This document shows, piece after piece, positions 17,794 to 24,998 of a stretch of DNA of 64,000 nt. Position 1 is the stretch's first letter; each line of letters opens with the position of its first letter. Position numbers and translations under genes: made by a program. The DNA comes from Theionarchaea archaeon (GTDB taxonomy: Archaea > Methanobacteriota_B > Thermococci > Methanofastidiosales > SZ-28-30): contig JACVGT010000021.1 in NCBI GenBank assembly GCA_018992685.1, forward strand, positions 62,001 through 126,000. The letters are read 5' to 3'. A model generated the notes under the pieces. It did not search any database and was not told the origin of the DNA. It saw nothing but the letters and a program-made list of their open reading frames with translations.

Positions 17794-18067
17794 ACTATGC
17801 GGGTGGTATGACGTTATAAATAACTTTTCATTTCACATGCGTTGAGCCCTGCCAGGCGGCAAGGTTCAATCGTCTCGGTCTCAGAAGCCCGCTGATGAGA
17901 ATACCCCACAGGAATATGGGTAAGAAATGAACCTTGCACTTTGAGAACCCGTATGATCCCTGATTCCTCTTTTCTCACTCTCAGGCTTCAATTATCCACC
18001 GAGTTCAGAATATGGTAGCTTTTCAAAGAAGAGGGCCCAGGCAGCCACATTTCCCATATCCTGCATA
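17794..18067. other. Intergenic stretch with a long-range inverted repeat
   Basis: GCAAGGTTCA at 17859-17868 and its exact complement TGAACCTTGC at 17928-17937 could close a 79-nt structure. The stretch lies between the end of the cDPG operon and the promoter of the flavoprotein gene, so it may act as terminator or leader. No protein-coding signal is present. Confidence 0.35.
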
Positions 18068-19663
18068 TTATGTCAAATGTAACGTTCTAACGCTGTTGTT
18101 TCTCCGAGAGGTTTTTCTCCACCAGATTCCCATGATACGTTTCGATCTCCACAGACTATGTAGTTCTGAAATGATGAGTACCCGGTCAAAAATATCCACA
18201 ACATTAAACGAATTGCCAAAAAGACTCCTCACATACTGACCAGAAACGGCATTCGCATTGGAAATTACCGTATTGTCAACTCTGGATGCATAGGGATAGG
18301 AAGAATGGCCTGTAAGCACCAAATCTACCTGGAGGTCGCACAGTGTTTTCAAGACGTCTCCTGCATCTTCCAGTAGCCCCTTCTCTCTGATATGGGGCAA
18401 AGGAATGACGTTGTGGTGCAGGAACACGATGCTCATGTCCTGTTCCTGCTCTCTGATACCCCTTTCCAGTTTGGCCAGCTCGAATCGCCCTACAGCCCCC
18501 ACATCTGAATCATACTGAGAAGAGTTCACTGCATGCACATGAACCAGTGGGTTCTCAAAGTCCTGGTCCCATCCGCCTGCTAATCGGGGAAAGAGTTCAT
18601 ATCCAATATAGTTGATGTCTCGGGGCCCGGGCGTATATACTACGGGAGAACTGATCTGGCTCAAATACGTTTCTGCCAGATCGTAGTGGAGAGGAATTCC
18701 CGCCTCCACAATATCGCCGCAGTGGACCACAAGATCTGGTGAGAGAGCATTAATCTTTCTCACAGCATTTTCAAACTTTTTCCTCTCAAACATTTTTCGA
18801 TCCGAAAAAAAGGTACCTGCAATGTGAATTATTCGGGCCAGCTTCTTACCTTCTGAAATGAAGATCTCACTTGAGACACGGGGGTACTCATGTGGCTGAT
18901 ATTCCTGGAAGTGTTGTGGCCGAGACGGAGCGGTGTCACCAGCACTCCCATAGCACTGGGATCGTTCATTCCCTACTCTCCTGATGGTGATGGTGATCTT
19001 CTGAGGTGAAATGTCCACCTGGTTATAACTGCATGCATCTCCCGCTCTCACCTTCCTGCAGGACATGCAGCCCGCATTGCTGATGATCATGTCATCCACA
19101 TCGACCACATTCGGGTAGTGACGGTGGCCGGATAAAACGAGGTTTACATTATACTTTTGGAGTAAATCCATCAAATCTCCTGCATTGAACAGGACGTTTC
19201 TCTCTGTACCTGCCTTTGGAACAGGGACCAGGTGGTGATGGACTGCCACTATTTTTATCTTCTTTGAACTGTACTTCATCAGCTGAGTTTTCAACCAATT
19301 GAACTTGCTGCTTCCCACTCTGCCCTCATTGCGATCGGGAATGGAACTGTCCACGTAAAGGAGTACATAATCATCACCCTCTTTCACACCATTGAATTCC
19401 CCGTAGTACTCATTGAAAAGTTCGTATCCAACGTTACGTGAATCATGGTTTCCCGGGATAATCACAAGTGGCTTTTTTATCGTGTCGATGAAAGCCTTGG
19501 AATGTTCATACGCTTCCCTCAGTCCAGAGTCAGTCACGTCGCCTGTGTGAACCACCAGATCAAAAGGAAGGCGGTTAACCTCTTCCACGATCTGCGAAAA
19601 GGGTTCCTTCTTGAATTCTCCTCCAGGAGTGATGTGAGAATCCGAGATATGAGCAATTCTCAT
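18068..19663 (-). CDS. Tandem calcineurin-like metallophosphoesterase, second domain degenerate
   Basis: A 531-residue protein with two related domains. Domain 1 (about 1-225) has the complete metal-site set: DSH, GDVTDSG, GNHD, HHHLVP and GHRH. Domain 2 (about 270-515) aligns with it through the conserved CGDIVEAG, FLHHNVIPLP and VISNA segments, but the ligands have changed: DSH became AGT, GNHD became GPRD and GHRH became GHSS. Domain 2 therefore probably binds no metal pair and may be structural or regulatory. It is the last gene of the cDPG operon, 19 nt after the CBS gene, which suggests a phosphoester or phosphoanhydride linked to that pathway. The substrate is not known. Confidence 0.85.
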   Translation of the reverse strand: MRIAHISDSHITPGGEFKKEPFSQIVEEVNRLPFDLVVHTGDVTDSGLREAYEHSKAFIDTIKKPLVIIPGNHDSRNVGYELFNEYYGEFNGVKEGDDYVLLYVDSSIPDRNEGRVGSSKFNWLKTQLMKYSSKKIKIVAVHHHLVPVPKAGTERNVLFNAGDLMDLLQKYNVNLVLSGHRHYPNVVDVDDMIISNAGCMSCRKVRAGDACSYNQVDISPQKITITIRRVGNERSQCYGSAGDTAPSRPQHFQEYQPHEYPRVSSEIFISEGKKLARIIHIAGTFFSDRKMFERKKFENAVRKINALSPDLVVHCGDIVEAGIPLHYDLAETYLSQISSPVVYTPGPRDINYIGYELFPRLAGGWDQDFENPLVHVHAVNSSQYDSDVGAVGRFELAKLERGIREQEQDMSIVFLHHNVIPLPHIREKGLLEDAGDVLKTLCDLQVDLVLTGHSSYPYASRVDNTVISNANAVSGQYVRSLFGNSFNVVDIFDRVLIISELHSLWRSKRIMGIWWRKTSRRNNSVRTLHLT

Positions 19664-19682
19664 GTTTATCCTGCATTCACGC

Positions 19683-20099
19683 CTATTCGCTGGAGATCAC
19701 TGTCTCCAAGAGCTGTCTTTCCGGATCTACAAGATCTTTTAAGGAAAATAGCCCTGTGATCTGTCCTCGTTCTGTGATGAGAACATGACGTATCTGGTGT
19801 TGTTGCATTAATTCAAGCACTTTAGATACGGGAGAGTCAATGTCAGTTGTGATGAGGTCCCTGGTCATGATGCTGGAAATGGGTTTAGCATAGGACAGTC
19901 CTTTAGCCACCACCCGCTCGATAACGTCCCCCTGGGTTAGGAATCCCACGACTCCTTCATTACACACTACCAGAGAACCTACCTTGAATTCCACCATTTT
20001 TCGACAGGCTTCCTGAATAGTTTCATGTTCAGATATGCCCACCAGTTTTCGTGTGGTGTACTGTCTGATGGGAACTGAAAGGTTATTAATATCATTCAT
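19683..20099 (-). CDS. CBS domain pair protein
   Basis: A 138-residue protein made of two CBS motifs and little else: LVGISEHETIQEACRKMVEFKVGSLVV, GFLTQGDVIERVV, IMTRDLITTDIDSPVSKVLELM, and HVLITERGQITGLFSLKDLV. Such pairs bind adenine nucleotides and sense energy charge. The ATG at 20099 overlaps the end of the 2-phosphoglycerate kinase gene (ATGAATGA), so coupling is likely; an alternative in-frame start at 20129 would overlap more. In this operon it could report ATP/AMP status to the phosphoglycerate enzymes (inference). Confidence 0.85.
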   Translation of the reverse strand: MNDINNLSVPIRQYTTRKLVGISEHETIQEACRKMVEFKVGSLVVCNEGVVGFLTQGDVIERVVAKGLSYAKPISSIMTRDLITTDIDSPVSKVLELMQQHQIRHVLITERGQITGLFSLKDLVDPERQLLETVISSE

Positions 20100-20973
20100 C
20101 CGTTGCAGCCTCCTTTTGAAGTTGATCATACATTCTATTTAAGATTTGAGTGACTGTCTCCTCTAACGCTATATTTTCCAGAACCGGAACCCTCTCTCTA
20201 TTAGCCCTCCCTACGATGTGGTCTTGTATCTGCCTGATCTTGTCAATATTCTCAAGGTAGTGTTCTGGAGGTCTTCTGCTGTCCTTTGCTCGAGCATAGA
20301 ACCTGTTCACGTGTTCCTCTCTGTCACTGAGGGTAAGAACGAAATGAAATATCGTCCGATCCTGACGTTCAACATACCCAGGGACAAGATGAATTCCTTC
20401 CATTACAAGACTGAACCCCTCGGTCAGTGCTCTGTTGATTATGGCATTAATCCCCACAGCAACATGAGATACCTGAAGCTCAAAAGCATAGATCACTGCA
20501 CTCAAAAATGAAGAAGGAGCCTGAATTTCTTTCCATGCGGAAAATGAGGACGTGTGAAGAGTGGGGAGTAGATCCCGTGAGACCATTTTCCGCATGACCT
20601 CACGCACGACGTCTGTCCCAATAATGGAATGAATCCCCAGTCGATAGCTGATTTCAAAGGCTACCGTAGATTTCCCGATGCCTGTGGCACCTCCCAGAAG
20701 AACAACAAGTGACTGTTTTTTCTTTCTCAGTGAATGCCACATCTGGTAGAACGAGGCGATACGTGGGTACCCGTCATCTATCAGGATGTGGTAAGTCATG
20801 TCAGTGAGATCTTGTTCAGAGATCCGGGAGATTCCTGAGGTCACCATTCTCTGCCCAATTTCCTCTGCCATTTTGTAGGCCCTGTTCACATCCAGCCCTG
20901 CTTTCAACAAAGATCCGGCCAGGACACCCTTTGAAAATGGAGTTACATACTTCTTGCCTACTACTTCTATCGT
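20092..20973 (-). CDS. 2-phosphoglycerate kinase, ACG start proposed
   Basis: Enzyme that makes 2,3-bisphosphoglycerate, the precursor of cyclic 2,3-diphosphoglycerate. The N-terminal part is an ATP-cone-like domain (KKYVTPFSKGVLAGSLLKAGLD), followed by the kinase P-loop GGATGIGKST at about residue 96 and TDVVREVMRKM, EGIHLVPGY and RRPPEHYLENID. The first conventional start is TTG at 20910, which would cut the cone in half. In frame upstream the coding sequence runs to an ACG at 20973-20971, five bases after GGAGGGG within the cpgS end. I therefore place the start there; a sequencing variant of ATG is the alternative. About 293 residues in this form, near the family's usual 300. Confidence 0.85.
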   Translation of the reverse strand, partial: TIEVVGKKYVTPFSKGVLAGSLLKAGLDVNRAYKMAEEIGQRMVTSGISRISEQDLTDMTYHILIDDGYPRIASFYQMWHSLRKKKQSLVVLLGGATGIGKSTVAFEISYRLGIHSIIGTDVVREVMRKMVSRDLLPTLHTSSFSAWKEIQAPSSFLSAVIYAFELQVSHVAVGINAIINRALTEGFSLVMEGIHLVPGYVERQDRTIFHFVLTLSDREEHVNRFYARAKDSRRPPEHYLENIDKIRQIQDHIVGRANRERVPVLENIALEETVTQILNRMYDQLQKEAATDE

Positions 20974-22313
20974 GTGATCCCCTCCTCAGCCTTTCTTGCC
21001 AGCTGGACAATGGCATCCTCCAAGCTGGTGACAGTTCCTCCTCGAAGGCGGGGAACGTTATCCATGAACACGACATTGCGGTCGAATTTCAAAGCCTCTC
21101 GCGTGGCCACATCAATGGCAGAGGCCTTTATTTCAGTAAGGAGAGTATCTGCCTGGGGAAGGAATTGGTTCAGGTCTTTCTTTAATCTCGGTCGATTAGA
21201 AAGATGGGGAGAAGCCTTTACTATTTCACAACTGAAGGTTTGTTCGAGGTAGGGTACCAGAGTAGATTCCAGGACTGAGGGGGGCGCCGTGGTAGCCAGG
21301 AATACTTTTCTACCTGAAATGTCTTTCAGGGGTACCGGCCTGAACACGCAGTGTGCCTGGGGGAGTTCGGGCTTGATTTCACTAATTGCTTTTTGCATCT
21401 CTGCCACTTTTTGCGGCGAAGCCATGGGTTCTTCACACATCATGAGGATGAGCAGATCGGCCATGAGAATTCTAAAGGGACCGAAGTACTCGTTGATGAA
21501 TTCCAATGGTTGATGCGCTCCTGCAATCACGATGCAGCAATCTGTATTCACAGGAGGGAAGGTGGTGCCTGACCCCTCTAGTATTACGAAGGTTGCTTCC
21601 AGTGTATTTGCCAGTTGGGCTCCTTTTTCCATATTAGATGAAAAAGGAACTCCAGCCATTCCACCACCACATCGCCTGCATCCGACTGTTGCTACGCGGG
21701 AAATAAGAGCATTCTCCCAGTGGTCTGACGCAGCGTGCTTTCCCTGATTTGCCTGTTTCAGTAGATACGAAGGAGTGAGTTCGATGGTGTCACCTCTGAT
21801 GATTTCGGGCTGAGCTGGACCTCCCCTTCCCATCGTCACAATCCAGGGAATATAACCTGAAGCCTTGAGTGTTCGGGCTATGTATCCCGAGACAGCAGTT
21901 TTTCCCACCCTCTTTGTTGTCCCCACCACGGAAAAACTGGGACGTTTCAGAATCTTTGGGTATCTTGGAGGTGTAAACAGGAAGTCTGATCCCTTGTATT
22001 GGACTCCTTCTTTCATGAGCGCACAGGCGAGATGTAACCTGCTGACGTAGTCCATAATCGGCTCGTCTGAAAGATCCACAACTTGCTCAATCTCATGAGC
22101 CGAGCAAGCTGTCACAATAACGTCGTGAATATCTCTTGACTGGTTTCCTCTGTAGATAGGAATATCAAGATGTGCTGTCAATTCCTCAATGCTACCGACT
22201 TTTTCCGTTCCTCCCAAGAAAACAGCAGCTCTCACGTCACCTTCAATAGTTGCCAACGCATCTTTCGTTACTGGTGGATAATGTTCGCCGTCTATGAGGG
22301 CAAGAATATTCAT
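20967..22313 (-). CDS. Cyclic 2,3-diphosphoglycerate synthetase
   Basis: A 448-residue ATP-dependent enzyme that closes 2,3-bisphosphoglycerate into the cyclic pyrophosphate cDPG, a thermoprotective solute and phosphate store known from some methanogens. The N-terminus reads MNILALIDGEHYPPV; a P-loop-like VVGTTKRVGKTAVSGYI lies near residue 130, then MGRGGPAQPEI, the Cys/Gly-rich GCRRCGGGMAG and ILEGSGTTFPP. The annotated ATG at 22313 is preceded in frame by TTG at 22316. It heads a four-gene operon whose second gene overlaps it by 7 nt. Confidence 0.9.
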   Translation of the reverse strand: MNILALIDGEHYPPVTKDALATIEGDVRAAVFLGGTEKVGSIEELTAHLDIPIYRGNQSRDIHDVIVTACSAHEIEQVVDLSDEPIMDYVSRLHLACALMKEGVQYKGSDFLFTPPRYPKILKRPSFSVVGTTKRVGKTAVSGYIARTLKASGYIPWIVTMGRGGPAQPEIIRGDTIELTPSYLLKQANQGKHAASDHWENALISRVATVGCRRCGGGMAGVPFSSNMEKGAQLANTLEATFVILEGSGTTFPPVNTDCCIVIAGAHQPLEFINEYFGPFRILMADLLILMMCEEPMASPQKVAEMQKAISEIKPELPQAHCVFRPVPLKDISGRKVFLATTAPPSVLESTLVPYLEQTFSCEIVKASPHLSNRPRLKKDLNQFLPQADTLLTEIKASAIDVATREALKFDRNVVFMDNVPRLRGGTVTSLEDAIVQLARKAEEGITR

Positions 22314-22334
22314 CAAATGAACTTGTTTAGTATG

Positions 22335-22344
22335 TATTTAAGGG
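22335..22344 (-). promoter_or_regulatory. TATA box of the cDPG operon
   Basis: CCTTAAATAC on the minus strand, 22-31 nt before the ATG at 22313, at the left edge of the predicted origin. Confidence 0.5.
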
Positions 22345-22377
22345 TTCGCTTGAGAAAGAAGGGACTTCTCATACCTT

Positions 22378-22399
22378 TTCCCGTGGAACGAACCACGGG
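22378..22399 (+). repeat. ORB-like dyad element A
   Basis: TTCCCGTGGAACGAA resembles the ORB core and is part of a perfect 7-bp inverted repeat CCCGTGG/CCACGGG with a 6-nt centre. The trailing G-string of true ORBs is absent. Confidence 0.5.
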
Positions 22400-22573
22400 C
22401 TTGAGTTCTTATATTACTAGTTATTTGCGGACGAGGGGGCTTGGTTGATTCTGCTAGTTGAGATGGGGTGTGACGAGGACCGTAAAATAGGAGTGAAGTA
22501 ATTCGTTAGGAACGGGAAGGTGATTATTGAGTCTCGGAGAGGTCTTGATTGATTGTTTTTTGAGTGGCTGCCC

Positions 22574-22595
22574 TACCCCTTTATTTCCTGTGGAA
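22574..22595 (-). repeat. Origin recognition box B
   Basis: On the minus strand TTCCACAGGAAATAAAGGGG matches the ORB pattern of a TTCCA/GGAAA dyad followed by AA and a G-string. It points opposite to box C. Confidence 0.65.
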
Positions 22596-22742
22596 GTGGG
22601 GAAGAGGAAATGGTCGCTTATGTAGTGATAGAAGAATGAAATGGTTACTTGGTTAAAAAAGATTGTACGCTTATAAAGATTCCTAACGAAAATTACTGCG
22701 CACCTAGCCGCGAAGTTACTTATCTTCTTATAACCCGTCATA

Positions 22743-22763
22743 TTCCAGTGGAAATGAAGGGGG
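22743..22763 (+). repeat. Origin recognition box C
   Basis: TTCCAGTGGAAATGAAGG followed by a run of G is an almost exact archaeal ORB. It sits 50 nt before the orc1 start, just upstream of the TATA box, so Orc1 binding here could also control its own gene. Confidence 0.75.
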
Positions 22764-22772
22764 CGGAGGAAG

Positions 22773-22781
22773 GCTTAAATA
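22773..22781 (+). promoter_or_regulatory. TATA box of orc1/cdc6
   Basis: GCTTAAATA lies 32-40 nt before the TTG start and about 10 nt after ORB C. Confidence 0.5.
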
Positions 22782-22812
22782 GGTTTATCATGAAGGTGAC
22801 AACGGTGATACA

Positions 22813-24102
22813 TTGGAGGGTCAGAGATCATTGGACCAGCTCTTTGATGAGCTCTTGATTCAAAGGAAGATTTTCAAAAACAAGGAAGTGCTTCGCGACC
22901 ACTATACTCCCTCACTGCTTCCTCATAGAGATCTGCAAATTGATGAACTTGCTACTATACTTGTATCTGTAATGAAGGGTGAGACCCCTTCTAATATCTT
23001 TATTTATGGTAAAACGGGAACGGGCAAGACAGCTGTTACCATTCATGTAGGAGAAGCGTTGGTAAGAAAAGTAGGTGGATGTTGCTATATCCGTCCATAT
23101 GGAACAAAACTGGAGATAAAAAAGCCGGAAATGCGCATTCCTGTTTGGCTCATCTACACGAATTGTGAAATTGTAGATACTCAGTATCGGCTGCTAGCAA
23201 AGCTTGCAGAGTACATGGGGCAGTCAGTACCTTTGACTGGGTGGCCCACAGACAAAGTGTATGAAAGCTTTGTCCGCGCCCTGGACAAAGAGGAACGATT
23301 GGTGATTGTGGTCTTGGATGAGATCGATCGACTGCTCAAGAAAGGAAGCGATAGTGTCCTTTACAATTTGACACGCATCAACTCAGATCTGAAACGAGCC
23401 AAAGTGAGTATTATTGGAATTAGCAATGACCTGAACTTCGTGGAGTTTCTGGATCCCAGAGTGAGGAGTTCTCTGGGAGAAGAAGAATTGGTGTTTCCTC
23501 CGTATTATGCCCAGCAATTAGTTGACATTCTTTCCCATCGGGCAGAAGAGGCTTTTTTCGACAATGCACTGGATCTTGGGGTTATCCCACTGTGCGCTGC
23601 ATTTGCAGCTCAGGAACATGGTGATGCACGTCGCGCTCTAGACTTCTTGAGGATAGCAGGAGAAATTGCTGAAAGAGACAGAGCCTCTCGCGTGACTGAG
23701 AAACATGTGCGTATTGCCAAGAACCGCATTGAACAGGACAGGGTGACGGAAGTCATCAAGACCTTTCCCACCCAATCAAAGTTTGTACTGTTTGCCATAC
23801 TGCTTCTGGAGAAGTACAATGCTTCAGCCATTACCACGGGAGAAACGTACAACGTGTACAAGGAACTGTGCAGACAATCAAAGATGGACATTCTCACTCA
23901 GAGGAGGGTATCTGATATTATCAGCGAAATGGACATGATGGGGATAGTGAATGCAACGGTGGTCAGCAAAGGGCGATATGGAAGAACCAAGGAAATTCGG
24001 CTGGGAGTTCCAATGAGCCAGGTAAAGAATGTTCTGGAGAAGCACCACAAGATAGAACGAATTTCTAACTTTGTACCCCCTATTCAACGAAAACTTGTCT
24101 AG
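22813..24102 (+). CDS. orc1: Orc1/Cdc6 origin-binding initiator
   Basis: A 429-residue AAA+ ATPase plus winged-helix protein that marks origins and loads MCM. The N-terminus has IFKNKEVLRDHYTPSLLPHRD; Walker A is YGKTGTGKT near residue 66, Walker B VVLDEIDRL near 173, sensor 1 in IGISNDLNF and sensor 2 in GDARRALDFLR near 278. The C-terminal winged helix includes RRVSDIISEMDMMGIV and GRYGRTKEIRL. The start is TTG, because the frame opens only 33 nt upstream and holds no ATG or GTG; GGTGA precedes it. Location next to the ORB elements fits the typical autologous origin. Confidence 0.95.
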   Translation: MEGQRSLDQLFDELLIQRKIFKNKEVLRDHYTPSLLPHRDLQIDELATILVSVMKGETPSNIFIYGKTGTGKTAVTIHVGEALVRKVGGCCYIRPYGTKLEIKKPEMRIPVWLIYTNCEIVDTQYRLLAKLAEYMGQSVPLTGWPTDKVYESFVRALDKEERLVIVVLDEIDRLLKKGSDSVLYNLTRINSDLKRAKVSIIGISNDLNFVEFLDPRVRSSLGEEELVFPPYYAQQLVDILSHRAEEAFFDNALDLGVIPLCAAFAAQEHGDARRALDFLRIAGEIAERDRASRVTEKHVRIAKNRIEQDRVTEVIKTFPTQSKFVLFAILLLEKYNASAITTGETYNVYKELCRQSKMDILTQRRVSDIISEMDMMGIVNATVVSKGRYGRTKEIRLGVPMSQVKNVLEKHHKIERISNFVPPIQRKLV

Positions 24103-24107
24103 GTTCA

Positions 24108-24165
24108 CTCTACTTTTCCATTGATTTGACGATTCAGTTTTCTCATTTTCTTTTCTTTGGGTTCA
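24108..24165 (+). terminator. Pyrimidine-rich stretch after orc1
   Basis: Downstream of the stop the plus strand has repeated T- and CT-rich runs, consistent with an archaeal terminator. There is no hairpin. Confidence 0.35.
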
Positions 24166-24293
24166 TGACACCGGATAGGGTAACCCTTCTTGTATGACAG
24201 GGACCATCTTCCCCTCTTTCACAGACTCTCACATGGCTGAGGTTCAGAAGCATTTTTTTTCCTAGGCTATAGGCTACTACCATAACCGTAACA

Positions 24294-24303
24294 TTTATAT
24301 AAT
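24294..24303 (+). promoter_or_regulatory. TATA box of the heat-shock operon
   Basis: TTTATATAAT lies about 27-36 nt before the regulator start, a leaderless spacing. Confidence 0.65.
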
Positions 24304-24307
24304 AGAC

Positions 24308-24320
24308 TAACTTCAAGTTA
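24308..24320. promoter_or_regulatory. Palindromic operator candidate
   Basis: TAACTTCAAGTTA is a perfect 6+1+6 palindrome placed between the TATA box and the start codon, about where transcription begins. A dimeric winged-helix protein bound here would block initiation, so autoregulation by the first gene is likely. Confidence 0.5.
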
Positions 24321-24329
24321 AGATAAGTG

Positions 24330-24998
24330 ATGCTTATGATTTCATCAGAACAACTTCTGGACGTACTGGGAAACGAAACACGGAGGATGATACTGGAACT
24401 GCTGGCAGAAAAGCCACGATATACTACAGAAATTGCCAGTTTGTTGAATATCGGTCAAAAGGCCATCAATGATCATCTCAAAATTATGTCTGACTTCGGC
24501 ATAATTGAGACGTACGTCCAAAAGCAGCAGAGAGGTTCTCCTCGAAAGTATTTCCAGGTCAATGAACGGTTCAAACTTGAATTTACATTGACTCCTGGAT
24601 TGTTCCGGATTTATGTGTTGGAACCTAGAAGTGATTGGAAATTCATCCTTGAGGAGTTTCCTGAGTTTAAAGAGCTGCAAAAAGAAGTGGAGCAAATACA
24701 GAAACTGAGGCAGATCGAGCAACATCGAAAGGTGTGCAGAGATCTGGTTCAAGAACTGGATCGACTGACACAGGCAAAAATGTATATTGAAAACCTGCTG
24801 GCAAGGACAAGAAAGCGGTGTATGATGATCATAGATTCTCTGGATCTGCCGCCTGTAGAGAGCAGGGTACTCTTTGAGGTGGTAACTGGAAAAGAAGGTC
24901 TCACTGTGGAGGGTATTGCTGAAAAGTGCAAAATTTCTACAGAAGAAACTGTACAGGCCCTGCAGAACCTGGAACAGAAAGGTGTGGTGAGATTATGA
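24330..24998 (+). CDS. ArsR-like winged-helix regulator of the heat-shock operon
   Basis: A 222-residue protein. The N-terminal winged helix spans about residues 5-80 (LLDVLGNETRRMILELLAEKPRYTT, then IGQKAINDHLKIMSDFGII and a basic wing QQRGSPRKYF). The middle is a coiled coil (about 110-160) likely to dimerise it. The C-terminal 50 residues form a second helical unit (TVEGIAEKCKISTEETVQALQNLEQKGVV) that looks like another winged helix. It precedes the Hsp20-GrpE-DnaK-DnaJ genes and overlaps the first by ATGA, so it is inferred to be a repressor similar in role to Phr or HSR1. GTG at 24327 is an alternative start. Confidence 0.8.
   Translation: MLMISSEQLLDVLGNETRRMILELLAEKPRYTTEIASLLNIGQKAINDHLKIMSDFGIIETYVQKQQRGSPRKYFQVNERFKLEFTLTPGLFRIYVLEPRSDWKFILEEFPEFKELQKEVEQIQKLRQIEQHRKVCRDLVQELDRLTQAKMYIENLLARTRKRCMMIIDSLDLPPVESRVLFEVVTGKEGLTVEGIAEKCKISTEETVQALQNLEQKGVVRL

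Larger units (their letters stand above)
22317..22812. other. oriC: Predicted chromosomal replication origin (oriC)
   Basis: This 496-nt gene-free stretch lies directly upstream of orc1/cdc6 and between divergent transcription units, the usual archaeal origin position. It holds origin recognition box sequences near its right end (plus strand) and middle (minus strand), a related dyad at its left end, an inverted pair of TTCCTAACGAA, and T-rich DNA around 22550-22560 that could be the unwinding element. Assignment rests on motif match and position. Confidence 0.75.

Noticed and set aside
17892-17963. C/D box small RNA candidate (CTGATGA and CTGA)
   Set aside because: Box C is imperfect and the internal D' and C' boxes are missing; spacing alone is not enough.
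22649-22858. 69-codon frame overlapping the origin and the orc1 start
   Set aside because: It covers the ORB and TATA elements and runs out of frame into orc1; no protein features.
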